Shown: positions 24,841-37,800 of the stretch, piece by piece
Layout of the letters: every line of letters starts with the position of its first letter
Position numbering within the stretch: position 1 is the first letter of the stretch
DNA from: Tamarix chinensis
Lineage: Eukaryota; Streptophyta; Magnoliopsida; Caryophyllales; Tamaricaceae
Direction of reading: 5' to 3'
DNA: 64,000 nt
NCBI GenBank assembly: GCA_030549775.1
Contig: CM060175.1
Span: forward strand, 77,346,245 to 77,410,244
Notes under the pieces: model-generated
What the model was told of the DNA's origin: nothing
What the model saw: only the letters and a program-made list of their open reading frames with translations
Databases searched by the model: none
Program-made: the position numbers and the translations under genes

Positions 24841-25240
24841 ATTTTATTAACAAGATAGTTTATTAGTATTTATATATCAATTTATATACAATAAAATATT
24901 ATCTTTGTGTATGAAATTTGACTTTAGTTTAGATAAGTCTGAAATTATGTCCGTGTATGGGTCGGGTTCAAGTCGGGTCATGTTAGGTTGGGTAAGTTTG
25001 GGTCGGGTTATTATCGAGTTTCTAACTAGGTATGAGTTGGGTTTGGATCGAGTTTTTTTTGGGTTGGGTTATTTTGATTTGCATCATTTTGAATACGAAT
25101 TACTATTGAGTTAATTAAATTCGGGTCAGATTTGGACTGATTCGGATTGTTTTGGATTTTTTGGTTGAGATCGGATTAAGTTTTTTGATTCAGATTAGAT
25201 TTCAAATCCGATTATTCGGGTCATATCAGCTTCGTTAGGT
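24841..25240 (+). repeat. Dispersed GGGTCGGGTT-type repeat, copy 1
   Basis: It starts at the TTTTATTAACAAGATAGTTT tract and continues into GGGTCGGGTTCAAGTCGGGT. It aligns, by eye at roughly two thirds identity, with the reverse complement of 60130-60560. Shared landmarks are ATCAATTTATAT, ATAAAATATTA.CTTTGTG and GGTCAGATTTGGA. The element class is unknown; 'gggtcgggt' words are common in plant hAT-type MITEs. Confidence 0.5.
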
Positions 25241-26930
25241 CTACCATTGTCTTTGTTAGGTCTACCATTGTCATTAAAGTCTCGTTTTGGTATTGTTGGT
25301 TTTCAAACCGGGGTTCAAGCCAATGTGATGGAGGTTAGGAATAATCTAGAGTGGACCATGGTGTACGTAACCTAAGGAAGGTGTATGGTAAATTAATACA
25401 TTTATGACAAATGTTTAATTGGTCCTTAGGAAATGGATGGTATAGTTAATTAGAGTATTAATTGACATTTAAGGCCTTTTACCAAAGGTATTGATTGTTT
25501 TTGTCCGTTATTTTTACCAAACTTTATGGTTGTTTTTCATCCTTAGGTTTGTAACACTTCACATTTAGTTCTACGTTTTTTTTTTCTAAAGCCTGTTTAA
25601 ATGCTCTTTTCTATAGAGTCGAGAGATATGTAAAGTGAGGCATATGCACAATACAACCCGGGGGTGTGCGATAAATCTAGAGAGTAGATCAAGGAAATTC
25701 TTAATTGGAAACGGGGTTCCGGAATTGACTGAATTAATCAAGAGGGTTGTTCTTGATTAATTGGTAAGGATAAAAATACGGGGAGAGTGTTCTTGATTCT
25801 TATATCGCTTGAAAGGATAGTAATAAAGATTAAAGTTTGGTAAATTCTTCTTTGATTTATTATTATTCTGCATAGTGCTTGTGTTTTTGGTTTTGAAGAT
25901 TTTATTTTAGATCTCAAAACTGAGGTAATCGCGGATATTTTCTAACAGGTATGAGAAGAATAAGGATGGCAAATATTTATCTCTTCTTTTAATATTAAGT
26001 ATTTATAAATAGTTTTTAATAAAATATTTATTTTAGACTAAAATAAGATCTAAAATATTTATTGGTTGAAAAAAGTTATTTCATTTCAAATTAATCGACA
26101 ACCGATGTAAATTATGGATATATAATTTTTTAACTCCTATTAGCCAGCCAAACGAGCACGATACAAATAATTTGCTATACCTGAGTACAAAACAATTCCT
26201 TAGCAAATGCTCAAATCATTAAAACTTTAGTAAAATTGTATAGTCACATAAAGCGAATGTTCTTCTAAATGATTTGTTGCATTTTGTCAATGTTTTACAT
26301 ATAGTTTTGTTATGCGAAGAAAATATAAAAGTTTAATTATTAATAAATAATGATACCTAATTATAGAATTAGATGTTTTATATATATACACACACACACA
26401 CACACACCAAAGTGGATCCCAAATATATTGAACAATGTTGTGTAGTAGGGAATTAAAAGAAAATAAGGAGGAAAAAAAAGCAGATAAATGGTTTAAGAAA
26501 AATTGATTTCTAAGTACATTTTATATTATTCTGAAATTTATAATATGGTTAGATTAGGGTAATATATATATATATATATATATATATATTTCCCCCTCTT
26601 ACATTTGTATTTATTCTCTTCATCTTTAGGTTAACATATGAAATAGATTATTATTAATTATTTGCTAACATTATGTAAATTTGGTTGATTAGAAAAAAAG
26701 AAGAAGAAGAAGAAAAGAATAAACATTTAAGAGATCTTAACAAATTTCAGTTTTATAACGGACTTTTAGCTTTCTAAAATTAATTTATTGCGTGCGTACA
26801 ATGCATATTATAGTAGTGATTTGAGTGACGACTTAAGCAATTTTTTGATGGAAACAAAATTACATATGCACGGTTGACCACATTGTTGGCCGACGTGGGG
26901 AAGACCACGGGGAGAAGTCCTCTTCATCAA
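25241..26930. other. Intergenic sequence upstream of the P450
   Basis: No gene recognised. TCTAACAGGTATGAGAAG at 25941-25958 resembles the junction of a copia LTR end and a tRNA-Met-type primer site, but no partner LTR was found. Microsatellites: (CA)n at about 26389-26407, (AT)n at about 26561-26589 and (GAA)n near 26699-26715. Confidence 0.5.
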
Positions 26931-26934
26931 AGTT

Positions 26935-26940
26935 CACGTG
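26935..26940 (+). promoter_or_regulatory. G-box (CACGTG) upstream of the P450
   Basis: TTCACGTGTCAT lies about 1 kb before the P450 ATG. A CGACGTGG motif (about 26891) and a W-box-like GGTTGACC (26872) are close by. Such motifs bind bZIP/bHLH and WRKY factors in plants. That they act on this gene is inference. Confidence 0.35.
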
Positions 26941-27270
26941 TCATAGTCCAAGAGATCAACTTGGTTCCCTTAAATTCATATATAATATAAATCTATATAG
27001 GGGGAAGATCTCGTATATACCCTTTATAAGATATATGTATAGGAACTAATTATAACTATTAAATTAGTATTTGATCAATGGTCAAAATTTAGAACATACT
27101 TAATCTAAATTTATTTTAATCTCAACCCTTAAATTTTCTAGATCTAACGGTTATTAAGAGTTCCTACATTTATATTTTAAATAATAGTTTGTACAAGAAC
27201 CTTATGATACGGCGAAACGGTCCATGTCTGCCGTAAAAATATAACAAGAAACAATATTATTACTAGTATA

Positions 27271-27508
27271 ATAATCCCTCCTTTTCTTAAAAAAAAATAT
27301 AGTATTTTAACAAATAAATACTATTTTATAAAGTAATAACAATAGTTCTAATACGAAAATTATATCATTCTTTAAAAAATAATATAACAATTAATACCTA
27401 AAATAAGAAATAGAAAAAATAAGTATTATCCTTTATAAAATTAACTTTTACTTTGAGAAAAAAGTTTTAAACTATTCGGACTTCTTTTCATAAACAGAGG
27501 AAGTACTA
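27271..27508. mobile_element. MITE, Stowaway-like, family B, in the P450 promoter region
   Basis: It starts ATAATCCCTCCTTTTCTTAA and ends near AGAGGAAGTACT, weakly inverted termini. The body matches 15078-15312. It ends about 310 bp before the TATA box. Confidence 0.5.
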
Positions 27509-27817
27509 ATTTAGTACAGATAAAAATATAAATAAAAAAGATTTGTGAGGTAATGAAGTAATTAAATATAATAATCAAGTACCAAGGACAGGCAAATTAA
27601 GACCGGAATAAAGGTCTGCAACGCGGACGATTTCAAAAGAATCTAGTGATACCATGCAATCTGAGTGAGATATTTGCGTCAAGGATCTCTATGTATGTAT
27701 ACGATCCGATTTCACATACATCCATCATCATCATAGGAAGAAAAATCATAGGGAATATCTATCATAGGATTAGCCAAAGATACTCCTCTACGATAACTGT
27801 AGTACTCATCATCATCC

Positions 27818-27825
27818 TATAAAAA
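27818..27825 (+). promoter_or_regulatory. TATA box of the P450 gene
   Basis: TATAAAAA followed by GGGG, 126 bp before the start codon. This predicts transcription from about 27850 and a 5' leader of about 100 nt. Confidence 0.65.
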
Positions 27826-27950
27826 GGGGTTGCCTCCACTGTATCATGCATCATCTAGCTAGTTCTGCCTACCGAAAGCACGATATATACTTCACGCAAA
27901 CAATCTTCTTCTTCTTCGCTCCGTACACGAGATAAGAGAGAGAAGGAAAG

Positions 27951-29777
27951 ATGTGGGGAGCCGGGATGTATGCTGCTACGTTACTGGGAATGCTGGTTTC
28001 CGTCATGGTTTTAATTAAGAGGAAGAGGAATGTAAAAGGGAAAGCCGTGGTTCTGCCTCCTGGCTCCAGAGGGTTACCTCTCATTGGAGAAACCCTGCAA
28101 CTGATCATTCCTAGCTACTCTTTAGATCTTCCATCCTTCATCAAGACCAGAATTCAACGGTAAACACACACACACACGCACACTAACTACTACTGCGATA
28201 ATCAATGCATTTATATATATATATAGACACAAACACACACATAAATTTCGATTAATTGTTATGTTGATTTCATCGATCAGACGTTTGTATTTATATATAT
28301 ATTATCCGACAACTCTGATGGTATGGTATGTGTTTTGAATTTTTGGCCATCAGTTACGGATCGGTTTTTCAAACCCGTTTGGTGGGAAGGTCGGTTGTGG
28401 TATCGGCGGATCAAGACTTGAACCGGTACATAGTGCAGCAAGAAGGAAAGATGGCTGAAATGTGGTACTTGGACACGTTCTCTAAGCTATTTGCACAGGA
28501 GGGAGAAGGCAGGACAAACGCAGCCGGTTACGTTCATAAGTACATCAGGAGCATTACATTGAACCATTTTGGTTCCGAGAGCCTCAAGAACGAGTTGCTT
28601 TCTCAGATTGAGAACCTGGCGCACACAACCCTACAAGATTGGTCTTCCAAGAATTCAATCGACGTCAAAGAAGCTGCATTAACGGTAAGCCCTTCATTCA
28701 TCCATTCATTCTTTCATCCTCAAGCTCTACTAAGTAGTGCATGTGTTACTGTTTTTCAATTTTTTTTTGGGGTTGGCTGGAATGGATCAGATGGTCATAG
28801 AATTTGTGGCGAAGCAAATGTTTGGGTACGATTCTGATAAAACCGAGATGAAGATTGGAGAAAAGTTTGCTCATATGTCTCAAGGCCTTCTCTCCTTCCC
28901 ATTAAACATCCCGGGAACTACATATCACAAGTGCTTAAAGGTACACACATACGCCTACGGAGGTAAACATATATCACAAGTTCCTCCCATTCAACTCATT
29001 GGTACTTTCACTTCTTACAGAGCCAAAAGGAGGTAATGACAATGATGAGGGATACAATCAAGGAGAGGCTGCAGGGTTCTTCTCTCGTACCAGATCAAAA
29101 TGTGTCGTCGTGTACCCGCGGCGACTTCCTCGACCATGCACTGAAAGACCTTCACAAAGAGAAATTCTTGACAGAGGATTTCATAACTCAGGTCATGTTT
29201 GGACTTTTGTTTGCTAGCTCAGAGTCCACCTCCATCACTTTGACTCTTGTTTTCAAGTTCCTGGCTGAAAATCCTTGGGTTATGGATGAATTGATGGTAC
29301 GTATGTCTTTGTTTGCGCACACACACACACACAGACGTATATATATATCCCGAACCAAATTGCTGCAACTTGATGGATCATATTTGTACGTATAGGCTGA
29401 GCACGACAGAATCCTGAAGAATAAACAAGATCCGACCTCCCCGCTCACTTATACTGAAGTTAAATCAATGGCTTTTACGCTTCAAGTAAGCTCCTTTATT
29501 TATTTTGTTTACGCATGCGTATCTAAATTTTCAGGTTCAAACATAAAGTCAGACAAAAAAAATTCAGTTATATATATTTCTAATTCAGACGTATATAAAC
29601 TTAATCTCTACTTTAGACGCAATCCACAACACCTATGCATGCTTATATGAAACCAAAAATCAACTGCAGGTCATCAATGAAAGTCTCAGGCTGGGAAATG
29701 TCTCCCTTGGCCTCCTGCGAAAGGCATTGAAAGACATCGAATACAAAGGTGCCTATTTAAGCCTGCTGCCTGCTTAT

Positions 29778-29811
<34 letters not shown>

Positions 29812-30565
29812 ATATATATATATATATACACATACATTTAACTTATATATATATATATATATATATATATGGACGGACGAACCAACAAAGTAATACTATA
29901 TTATATGTCTAATAATGTACATGGTGTTGCATCGTACGTAGGATATACAATTCCTGCAGGATGGACAATTATGATGGTCACCTCTGCATGCCAATACAAC
30001 CCTGACATATACGAAGATCCACTTACCTTCAATCCACACAGATGGAAGGTAGGTATATACATACATACAAGCATACATTCTTGAAGCTAGCTAGCCAGCC
30101 AGCCATCACTACTGATCCTAGCTAAAGACCGAGATTAATTAACCTCGTACTAATTTTACTTATCTTCCTCCACGATCGATAACATTAACTCGCTTGCAGG
30201 ACCTTCAGCCCGATGTCGTTAGCAAGAATTTCATGCCATTTGGTGGAGGAACAAGGCAGTGTGCAGGAGCAGAATTTGCCAAGGTGTTGATGGCTACCTT
30301 ACTTCATGTCCTCGTCACTAAATACAGGTTTCTTTCCATTCATATTTTAACTCTCCTTTCCTTGTTTACGTACATCATCGTCATAATTACTTGTTCAGAA
30401 TCTAAATAACTAGTGATTATTAATTCTTAATTAATAGTGTCGGTTGACGTTCAATGTCATGATATATGTAGGTGGAACAAAGTCAAGGGAGGAGACGTTG
30501 CTCGAACACCTATTTTAGGTTTCCCAAATGGTCTCTCCATTAAGGTCGTTCACAAGGAAAACTAG
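27951..30565 (+). CDS. CYP87A: Cytochrome P450, CYP87A-like (nine exons, 487 residues)
   Basis: Exons 27951-28159, 28354-28684, 28791-28940, 29021-29296, 29396-29485, 29670-29748, 29942-30048, 30200-30327 and 30472-30565 join in frame with GT..AG introns. They give 487 residues, about the usual length. Seen in order: an N-terminal membrane anchor (about residues 6-22) then KRKR; the hinge LPPGSRGLP from residue 35; the I-helix ASSESTS (295-301); E356-x-x-R359; FNPHRW (408-413); and the haem loop FGGGTRQCAG with Cys435. The WYLDTF and ESLRLGN neighbourhoods resemble the CYP87A subfamily of the CYP85 clan. Known relatives are ER-bound monooxygenases using NADPH-P450 reductase; some oxidise or cleave sterol side chains or hydroxylate triterpenoids. 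The substrate here is unknown. The usual I-helix Thr after the acid is Ser299, with Thr300 next. Intron 6 has (CT)n and (AT)n tracts. No stops or frameshifts, so it is probably functional. Confidence 0.93.
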
Positions 30566-30727
30566 TTATTAACTCCAGTCTATGCTAATTCGTGCATGGG
30601 GCTTGGTTTTGAAATGACATTGAATCACATTTGTTTTTTGGCCTTACGGACCAGATTGATCATTGTTATAATATATCATGTATTTTCTATTTTCTCAAAC
30701 TTCACATGTAACACCATTGCCGAAAGA

Positions 30728-30733
30728 AATAAA
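30728..30733 (+). terminator. Polyadenylation signal of the P450 gene
   Basis: AATAAA lies 163 bp after the stop codon, after a TTGTTATAATATATCATGTA upstream element. Cleavage is expected shortly downstream. Confidence 0.6.
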
Positions 30734-30862
30734 AAAGTTCGATATATTTGGTGGAAATAATTTTGTTGGTGGTGCTATCAAGGAGTGATATATTTATTTT
30801 CTATCCATTCCGGAACCATCACAAGATGTTATTTGAGTTGGTACATCCCCCCACCTTGTAGA

Positions 30863-31660
30863 TAGGGATGGTGATAAGGTTGTAAATGAATTGTGCCAGT
30901 TCGGTATTCGGCTCGGCTCGATTTCTTAAAAGCTCGGTTAAGCTCGTTCATGTAGTTAAATGAACCAAACCCGAGCCTCACTTTGGGGCTTGTTTATTAA
31001 ATGAACCAAGCTTGAGCTTGAAAAAATGAGGCTCGGTTTATTTTTTGACTTTGGCTCGTAAGCTCAGCTCGTTCGTTTAGTTAAACTAGCGGAACTCGAG
31101 CCTTATTTTAAGCTTATTTAGTTAAACAAGTAGAGCCCGAGTCCAGGGATATTCGTCTTGGCTCTACTCATTTATAGCCCTAGATGGTAATAAGACCCAT
31201 ACCCATCAAATCAATCTCATTTTTAATCGATCTCGGTTTATATATATTTAAATGGGAGTAGAACTAGTAGTTTTAGACCCACATCTAATTCACTGCACCT
31301 GATTCGATTCATATCCTCATACATATATAAATACATACTAATATTATGTTTATCATCTTTGTCGTAATCTTGCTCGAGCTGCTCATTCATTTTTTTCAAA
31401 TTTATTTTTTTGTATTTATTTTCTAAGCAGTATGTTATAATATTTTATTTTAAAAGTAATTAAACAGCATTAGAAAAGTTAAAGTAATTATTTTAAAATA
31501 TTTATATTTTTACTTAGAGGATTTTTTTAAACAAAAAATACATATTAAGATATATAAAACATAAACGTATATGTATTTATATAGATTAATTTTTTTAAAA
31601 AAAATAGCAAGACCTATTTAAGACATGTTTAGGATTGGGTTTGGGATATTGTTAGTAACT
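30863..31660 (-). mobile_element. hAT MITE, GGGATGG family, copy 1 (split and degraded)
   Basis: It starts TAGGGATGGTGATAAG, like the intact copy at 41804. After a nested element (30875-31182) it continues. The span 31320-31640 aligns closely with the reverse complement of about 41930-42215, with shared tracts such as CATACTAATATTATGTTT, AATACATATTAAG and TATATAAAACATAAA. The right terminus was not found. Confidence 0.65.
30875..31182. mobile_element. Nested hAT MITE with near-perfect 8-bp TSD
   Basis: 308 bp with termini TAAGGTTGTAAATGA and TCATTTATAGCCCTA (12 of 15 paired). Flanks are GATGGTGA (30867-30874) and GATGGTAA (31183-31190). GCTCGGCTCG and AGCTCGTTC words inside are typical of this plant hAT-MITE type. 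It sits in the first 12 bp of another hAT MITE. Confidence 0.8.
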
Positions 31661-32191
31661 TTAGAACAATATAAAATAATTGTCTCTACTACAAAAAGAT
31701 CATCTTTGAGCTAGTAATTTTTAGCCCTCCATTCCATGGATGTAGGCACCATTGCTAAGCCACAAACACACTACTAAAGAACACTGATTTGATAACACTT
31801 AATAGATAACAATTATCAACAAACTACCACTAAAAACGTGAAAATTCGAATGGATGCTCAGAGGAAAGACTTCAACTACAATTATGCATAAAAACTATTA
31901 TTAAAAGCTGAACTGAAGTTTTTAATAATGGTTCTCTTCAAAACCATAGGCAAAAGTTTGTGGCTCTAACACATTCTCCTTAAATCAATCCCTTTTCTTT
32001 TCTTCTCTCATTTCATAACCTTAACTCTTTCAAGTACCTAAGCTTCCTTAATATTTCGAATTGTTTCTTTCTTTCTCCATGGAGTGTCCTTTCAATGGTA
32101 GAAATTGAAACTTCTGAGTTAGAAAACTTGGTTCTTTATTAAATTTCTCTCTCAATTACCTTTTTCAGTTTCTTCTCCTCTCCTCACTCTC
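31661..32191. other. Unassigned sequence
   Basis: No gene. CTACTACAAAAAGATCATC at 31687 resembles a CACTA-type terminus but no opposite end was found. A T/C-rich stretch (31980-32190) precedes the next LTR end. Confidence 0.4.
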
Positions 32192-34601
32192 TATAACATC
32201 CCCATTTTTCATTGCTATTTTTTTTATAAGAAAAACATTTATGAAAGCAAAAAAGTAATATGAAAGCAACAATATAAAAAGTAAGGTGTTATTGCTGCAT
32301 CTAACATAAAATAGACATCTCACCATCTGTCGCATGTTAGAAACAAGGTTTAGTATTCAAAGATAAAACACAAGAGAAATTAGAGTGGGTAAGGGAGTTA
32401 GGTTTACAATCTAAGACTATGCACACCTAAAACCAGTACAAAAAGAAGGAAGAAATGATGACCAAAGGAAAACAAATATAAGGGAAGGTGTCTCGGACAC
32501 TCAAGGACCATCAAAAGGAAACACCTCTGAAAATGCTTATGCTTAGATAACCCAACTATCCTTAAAGGAGAGGTTAGATCACTCACTGGTAAACCTCAAA
32601 ACCTGCACAAGACTTGCGACTCATGGAATTGAGGAAGGGATTGCAACAACCCCATCAATATGCATACATACTAAGCAAACCAATATACCATTATTATGTA
32701 GATCATGATACATACAAGCACACATAACATTCTAATGCTACAATATATCAAGATGTGCATGCAAAACTCCTATTATTTCATTGAAAAACTTTTGCATAAG
32801 ATCATGCTTGGATCTATCAAAACATGCTTTGTCATAATTGTACATACATATAATAACATACATGCTATAACATACTTGGACTTACATATCATATTCATGA
32901 GGAAACATGGATCACTTAGATTATCTTATAATATTGCATAGGGTGTATCCTACAGAGTAAATAACCTTATAGATGCACACATGACACTTCAACCGTGGGT
33001 TCTTATGGTAAAAGGATCATGATTACACACAATATAGATCGTGCAATAATTCATTGAAACATGAGAGAACAAGAGAATCATATGACAATGGAGTACTTAG
33101 GGTTAAGTACATGGTAGCACATATTGTGTGTATACATATATGATGGATATACCACATTGTGCATTCTAAGAAACACTTCCATGATGCAACATTTACGAAA
33201 AGTATGCAAGGTTACATAATATACTTAGAATAAACCAGCTATTATCATTCTTTAAAGTGATCATGGAGTTTCCTTATACCAATTTATTAAGTAATGAGCT
33301 ATATTGTCCTCCATGGTTCTCAAAACCCACAAAAGTCACACTAATTAAGTGAATGGGCATAAAGTCCAACCAAAGCCAAGGAAACTGGAGGACAAAAGTC
33401 TGAACGAAGCTAAATAGTCTAACTTTGTAACTAGATCCTTCAATATTGATACCCCTTGGTACATCATCAATGTTTAGAGTAGAAAATATATTGGGATAAA
33501 ATAGGATCCTACCTAAAGGTATTTATAATAAAAACATCCGAAGACAGGCTAACCCCCATTAGCTAATTGAAGATTTGATAACCTAAACCAATCACAATGC
33601 TTATTTCACTTTAAGTATATAATATCTTATTAGATTGAGATTTTATATCACACTAAGATCCACATATAATATCATTCTAAGTAACATGCCATTTCAATCC
33701 AAACACAACCATTGAAGGTTCTCACATTGTCTCATATTCTCATTAAGGGTTTATTAAAGTGATAGCTCCATTATGTAATTATTTACTATCAATCATAGAT
33801 CTCTAAGATTTGATTTCCATTTAGTTCTCTTCATTCATAATTCAAGTCTAAGTTAAGGGCCATGACTAGAGTCACAATCATGGTTCCATCACTTAACCAT
33901 ATTTTTACCATCTATTCAAGTACATTTTAGGTCAATCCCTAAGGCTAAGGATAAATGCCCAAATGATGGTCAACTAAAATCCGATCTTAATTTGTAATAT
34001 TTGTACATTAATTTAAATATTCAAGTGGATGATATTGTTTATAAAAAAAAGTCAAAGTATGGTCAAATTAAGGCCATCATATATGTTAATTTTTTGTCTT
34101 CTAATCATACTGGGTCATTCAACTTATGAGGTTTCATATTTCAAGGCTAACATGTATAGGTCATTAGAAGTCCATTAACCACAATTAGGGTTCATTATTT
34201 AGGTACTAACTATGGGGAAATCTATTTTTAACCATCTCCTCATCTAATTATTTCATGGTCAAGAGAAAAGCTAAAATGCTAGGTTATGGTCAAACTTGGT
34301 CAATATAGTGTCAATTTCTACTAACTTTAATCCATCATTACAATTTAATTAATCTAGGTCATCTTATAGATACTAGCATTTTAGCTCATTGTCTAAGTAT
34401 AAGCTACTCAAGATATCACATTTAAGAAAAAATAGATAAGAAAGGGAGTTATAGCCGAGACCAATCAATGGATTCTAAGGACTAATTGATCAGTCTAGGC
34501 ACTGTTAGACCTTCATAGTCACTGTGAACTAGTAGATTGGCTAAACTAACTAATCAAATGCTCTAGGAAATATTTTATGGGTTTGGTTAAACCAATCTAT
34601 G
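32192..34601 (-). mobile_element. Long LTR, minus strand, 3' part (split by a gypsy element)
   Basis: The left end TATAACATCCCCATTTTT (32192) is the reverse of the family 3' terminus. The reversed 3' stem-loop region follows (32270-32350), then AT-rich sequence. A 'cactttaagtat' tract (33606) mirrors the 'acttaaagtgaaagac' landmark of 10480, 17495 and 53390. AATCCCTAAGGCTAAGG near 33934 mirrors 10261. The copy is interrupted at 34601 by the minus-strand gypsy element and resumes at 56795. Confidence 0.6.
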
Positions 34602-34811
34602 TGATGCATATGAGATCCAACTTGGGTCTTGCTAGGAGGTGGTGTACTAAGACTACTTAGAACAACCGAAACAAAGAGAGGAATGGAGGGAGATTTGAGA
34701 GAATAAAATTAATTCTTGGTAACCCCTTTAATCGATACTTACAAGAACCACCTAAGGTTTAAACTCATAGGATAAATCTTGAATGATTTTTAAAAAACTT
34801 CATACTCTTAC

Positions 34812-37800
34812 TGTAATACCTCGTATTTTTAAAATCCAGATTTATTAAGTTTAATGATTTTATTAGCGTAATTTGATGTAAACAATTAATTATTTTAATT
34901 TCGATTCGTTTTATGGATTTATCAACGATTTCGAATTCATAATTGAACGTAATTAATCATTTTCGGGAAGTAATATTTTATCGACGTTTTAATTAATTGA
35001 ATGTAATATTTTCGGGAAGTTTAAATTAAAAATATTTTCGGAACTTATTTAAGAATTTCTTTTTGGAATTAATTTTCTTTCGTTCTACGCTTTTTAGTTT
35101 GCGGAAAACCGATTTCGGAAATTATTAAAATTAGTCTTGATTTATTAGAATTTGACTTAAATATTTTATTATAGGTTTTTAAATATTATTTCAGGGTCTT
35201 ATAATGTATTTCCGTAAATAATATAAATTTTTACGTTCGATGGTAAATTCTTCCGAAAATATTTTCGAAATTCTTTATATAGCTTTTTATTAATTTTAAG
35301 TCTTCGGACCCGTTCGAAATAAATTTTCGTTAAATAAATTTTATATAAATCTTCCAATAATATTTATATTTTTAGTATTTTATTTTATGTGTATTTGTAA
35401 TATAAAAAAAAAAGAACCATATGCCCCGACCCCCCTCTCTTCCTTTTCCTTTTCCTTGCTTCTCTTTCCCGTCAGTCCCCTCTCTCGATTTGCCCCTGTT
35501 CGCAGCCCCCGAACCCTAGCCGTCACCTCCTCCCTTGCTCCTCCACTCCAACCTCCTCGCTGGCCATGACCGGTTGCTGCCGTCGCCCACTGCCTGGCCA
35601 CCGGCGAGCCTTGCTGACCACCGGCGAGCCACTGTCGTTCCCCGACGAAGTTTCTCCGACATTTTCTTGTCCCGATTTGTGTTGATTTCGTTGGCATAAT
35701 TTCCGAAAAACCCTAACCCTTATTTTGATTAATTGGGTATGAATTAGCTTATAAAAAGCTAAATTGATTGTTTGGTTATGTATATATGTGCTGTAAGAAT
35801 GATTTGGATAGGTTAATTGTATTGTTATGTCGAGATTTTGGAAAAATTGGATTTTTGGCCGGGTTATGCCCGAATTTTTTGGATCCATCCGTTTTGCGAT
35901 TTCGAACAAATTGATTATACAATATATTTTAAAATTTATCCAATTTCATTTTGGAACCGTCAATTTGAGAAATTTATGCAGGTTTTATCGAAATTTGATT
36001 CCTAGGTCAAATTCGGGGTGTAATGAAATTGGGTCGTATAATTGAGCCGTCCCGCTCAATTGATTTTATAATATTGTTTAAAATGTATTTAATTTTATAT
36101 TGGAAGTGTTGATTTGGAAAAATTGTACGTAATTGATCGGAATTGGATTTTTAGGTCAAAACTTCCGCGGGTTTAAATTGATTTGGGTAATCGGGTTATT
36201 TTATTCAATTGACTATATAAATTACATTAGAATATGTTTAATTACATTTTCGAACCGTCAATTGATATGTTTTGATAAGAATTGATCGGGTTTGCGTTCC
36301 AGGCTCGAAAACCCTAATTGTGCTAAATTGTGTATTTCTTTTACTAGTTTTGAGCAATTGATTATTTGATATGTTATAAAATGTGTCTAATTGCATTTCT
36401 AAACATTCAATTTGATTAAATTTACAGAATTTTAATGAATTGTATTTTCGGGCCTAAAACCCTAAATTTTAAGTGAAATTATGAAACTGATTACTCGTAT
36501 TGTTGTTTTTCTAAAATTGAATTTATAGAAATAGTTGAAATGGTATTAATTGCTTCTAAATAACTTTAATTTGAATTGATTAAATTGAATTACTTGAGTT
36601 TGTGTCGTGGGTATTAAAAACCCTAATTTTCGGGGATGATTTTATAAAATTGATTTTGCTATGTGTATTTTATCTAATCGAATTCTATCTTTGGGTTTTA
36701 AATCATTTAAATTCTACTTTAACCTAATCGGTTTGGATTTGGTTCTATGTAAATGGTTAGGTTACCTATTTAGTTGTAAAACCTAATAAATAAGATATTT
36801 TCGATAAATTAGCTTATGATCGATTATTCTTTCTCGGGCTTTCCAAATTAAGTTGAAATGTCCCAAGTGATATTTGTATTAATCCGTTTTGATTTAGTTT
36901 TAACCTTAAATCTTAATAAAGCTATGCTTTTAAGTTCTAAGTTTTGGACACGTTTTCTAAGAAAGATCATTTGTGTTGTTTTGTATTTAATTAAATTAGA
37001 ATATGTGAATTATTGATTGATAGAATAGTTTCTAATTTAGTTTTCGATTTCTATCGGATCTAGGAAAGCTTTCTAGTGGATCCACAAGCTAGTGATCTCT
37101 CTCCCTCTTATCTTGCTTAGCTAGCTTCGGATCCAGGTAAGTCTCTACTTACCTCTACTTATGGGTAATTAGTAAGGACGAAGCTAATGGCCTTGTGCTA
37201 TGTGTGACATGGATGTGTTGAATGTTGTGTATGACATGCTATGCCATGTATTATATGATTTGTGGATACCTTGGCTTATGTGTAGCGCAGCTTGGAGATT
37301 GAGGTATGTTGTATGTGCTTCCGTGACATGAGCATGACAGTTATATGTATGATGTTTATGATGTAATATGTTATGGCCCACTAGGACAAGCATGCTAGTA
37401 TAAATGGTAATATGAGTTGGGAACCATCATGGGAGTCTTGAAGTTTGTATGGTGGGATTAGGGTTTGTATGGTGGCATAAATGCTCGTATGGTGGTAATA
37501 ATGATTTCATAGTGGTATTAATGGCTTATGGTGGTATTCGGGTTTGTATGGTGGTATTCGAGTTTGTATGGTGGTATTGTGATTTTATGGAGGTATTAAT
37601 GATTGTATGGGATTAGGGTTTGGAGTGATTAACTCTGGGACGTTGTGATTAAGCAGGGATGGAGTAACTAATTGTGACTGTTGAGGATAATTAAGGTTTG
37701 GGATGGCTAAGTACGGTTGTTATGGTAAAGTAGGGATGAGAGTGGTTAACCACGGGTTGGTGTGGACAATTAGGGTTGGTTACGACTGCTTAGAGTTGTT

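Noticed and set aside
25590..25960. Copia-type LTR end with primer site at TCTAACAGGTATGAGAAG
   Set aside because: Only one degraded junction is visible; no LTR start, partner LTR or coding remnant was found.
28328..30409. Separate small frames across the P450 locus
   Set aside because: They are exons read through into introns; the nine-exon model explains all of them in one frame.
31687..31705. CTACTACAAAAAGATC as a CACTA terminus
   Set aside because: No opposite terminus or 3-bp duplication could be found.
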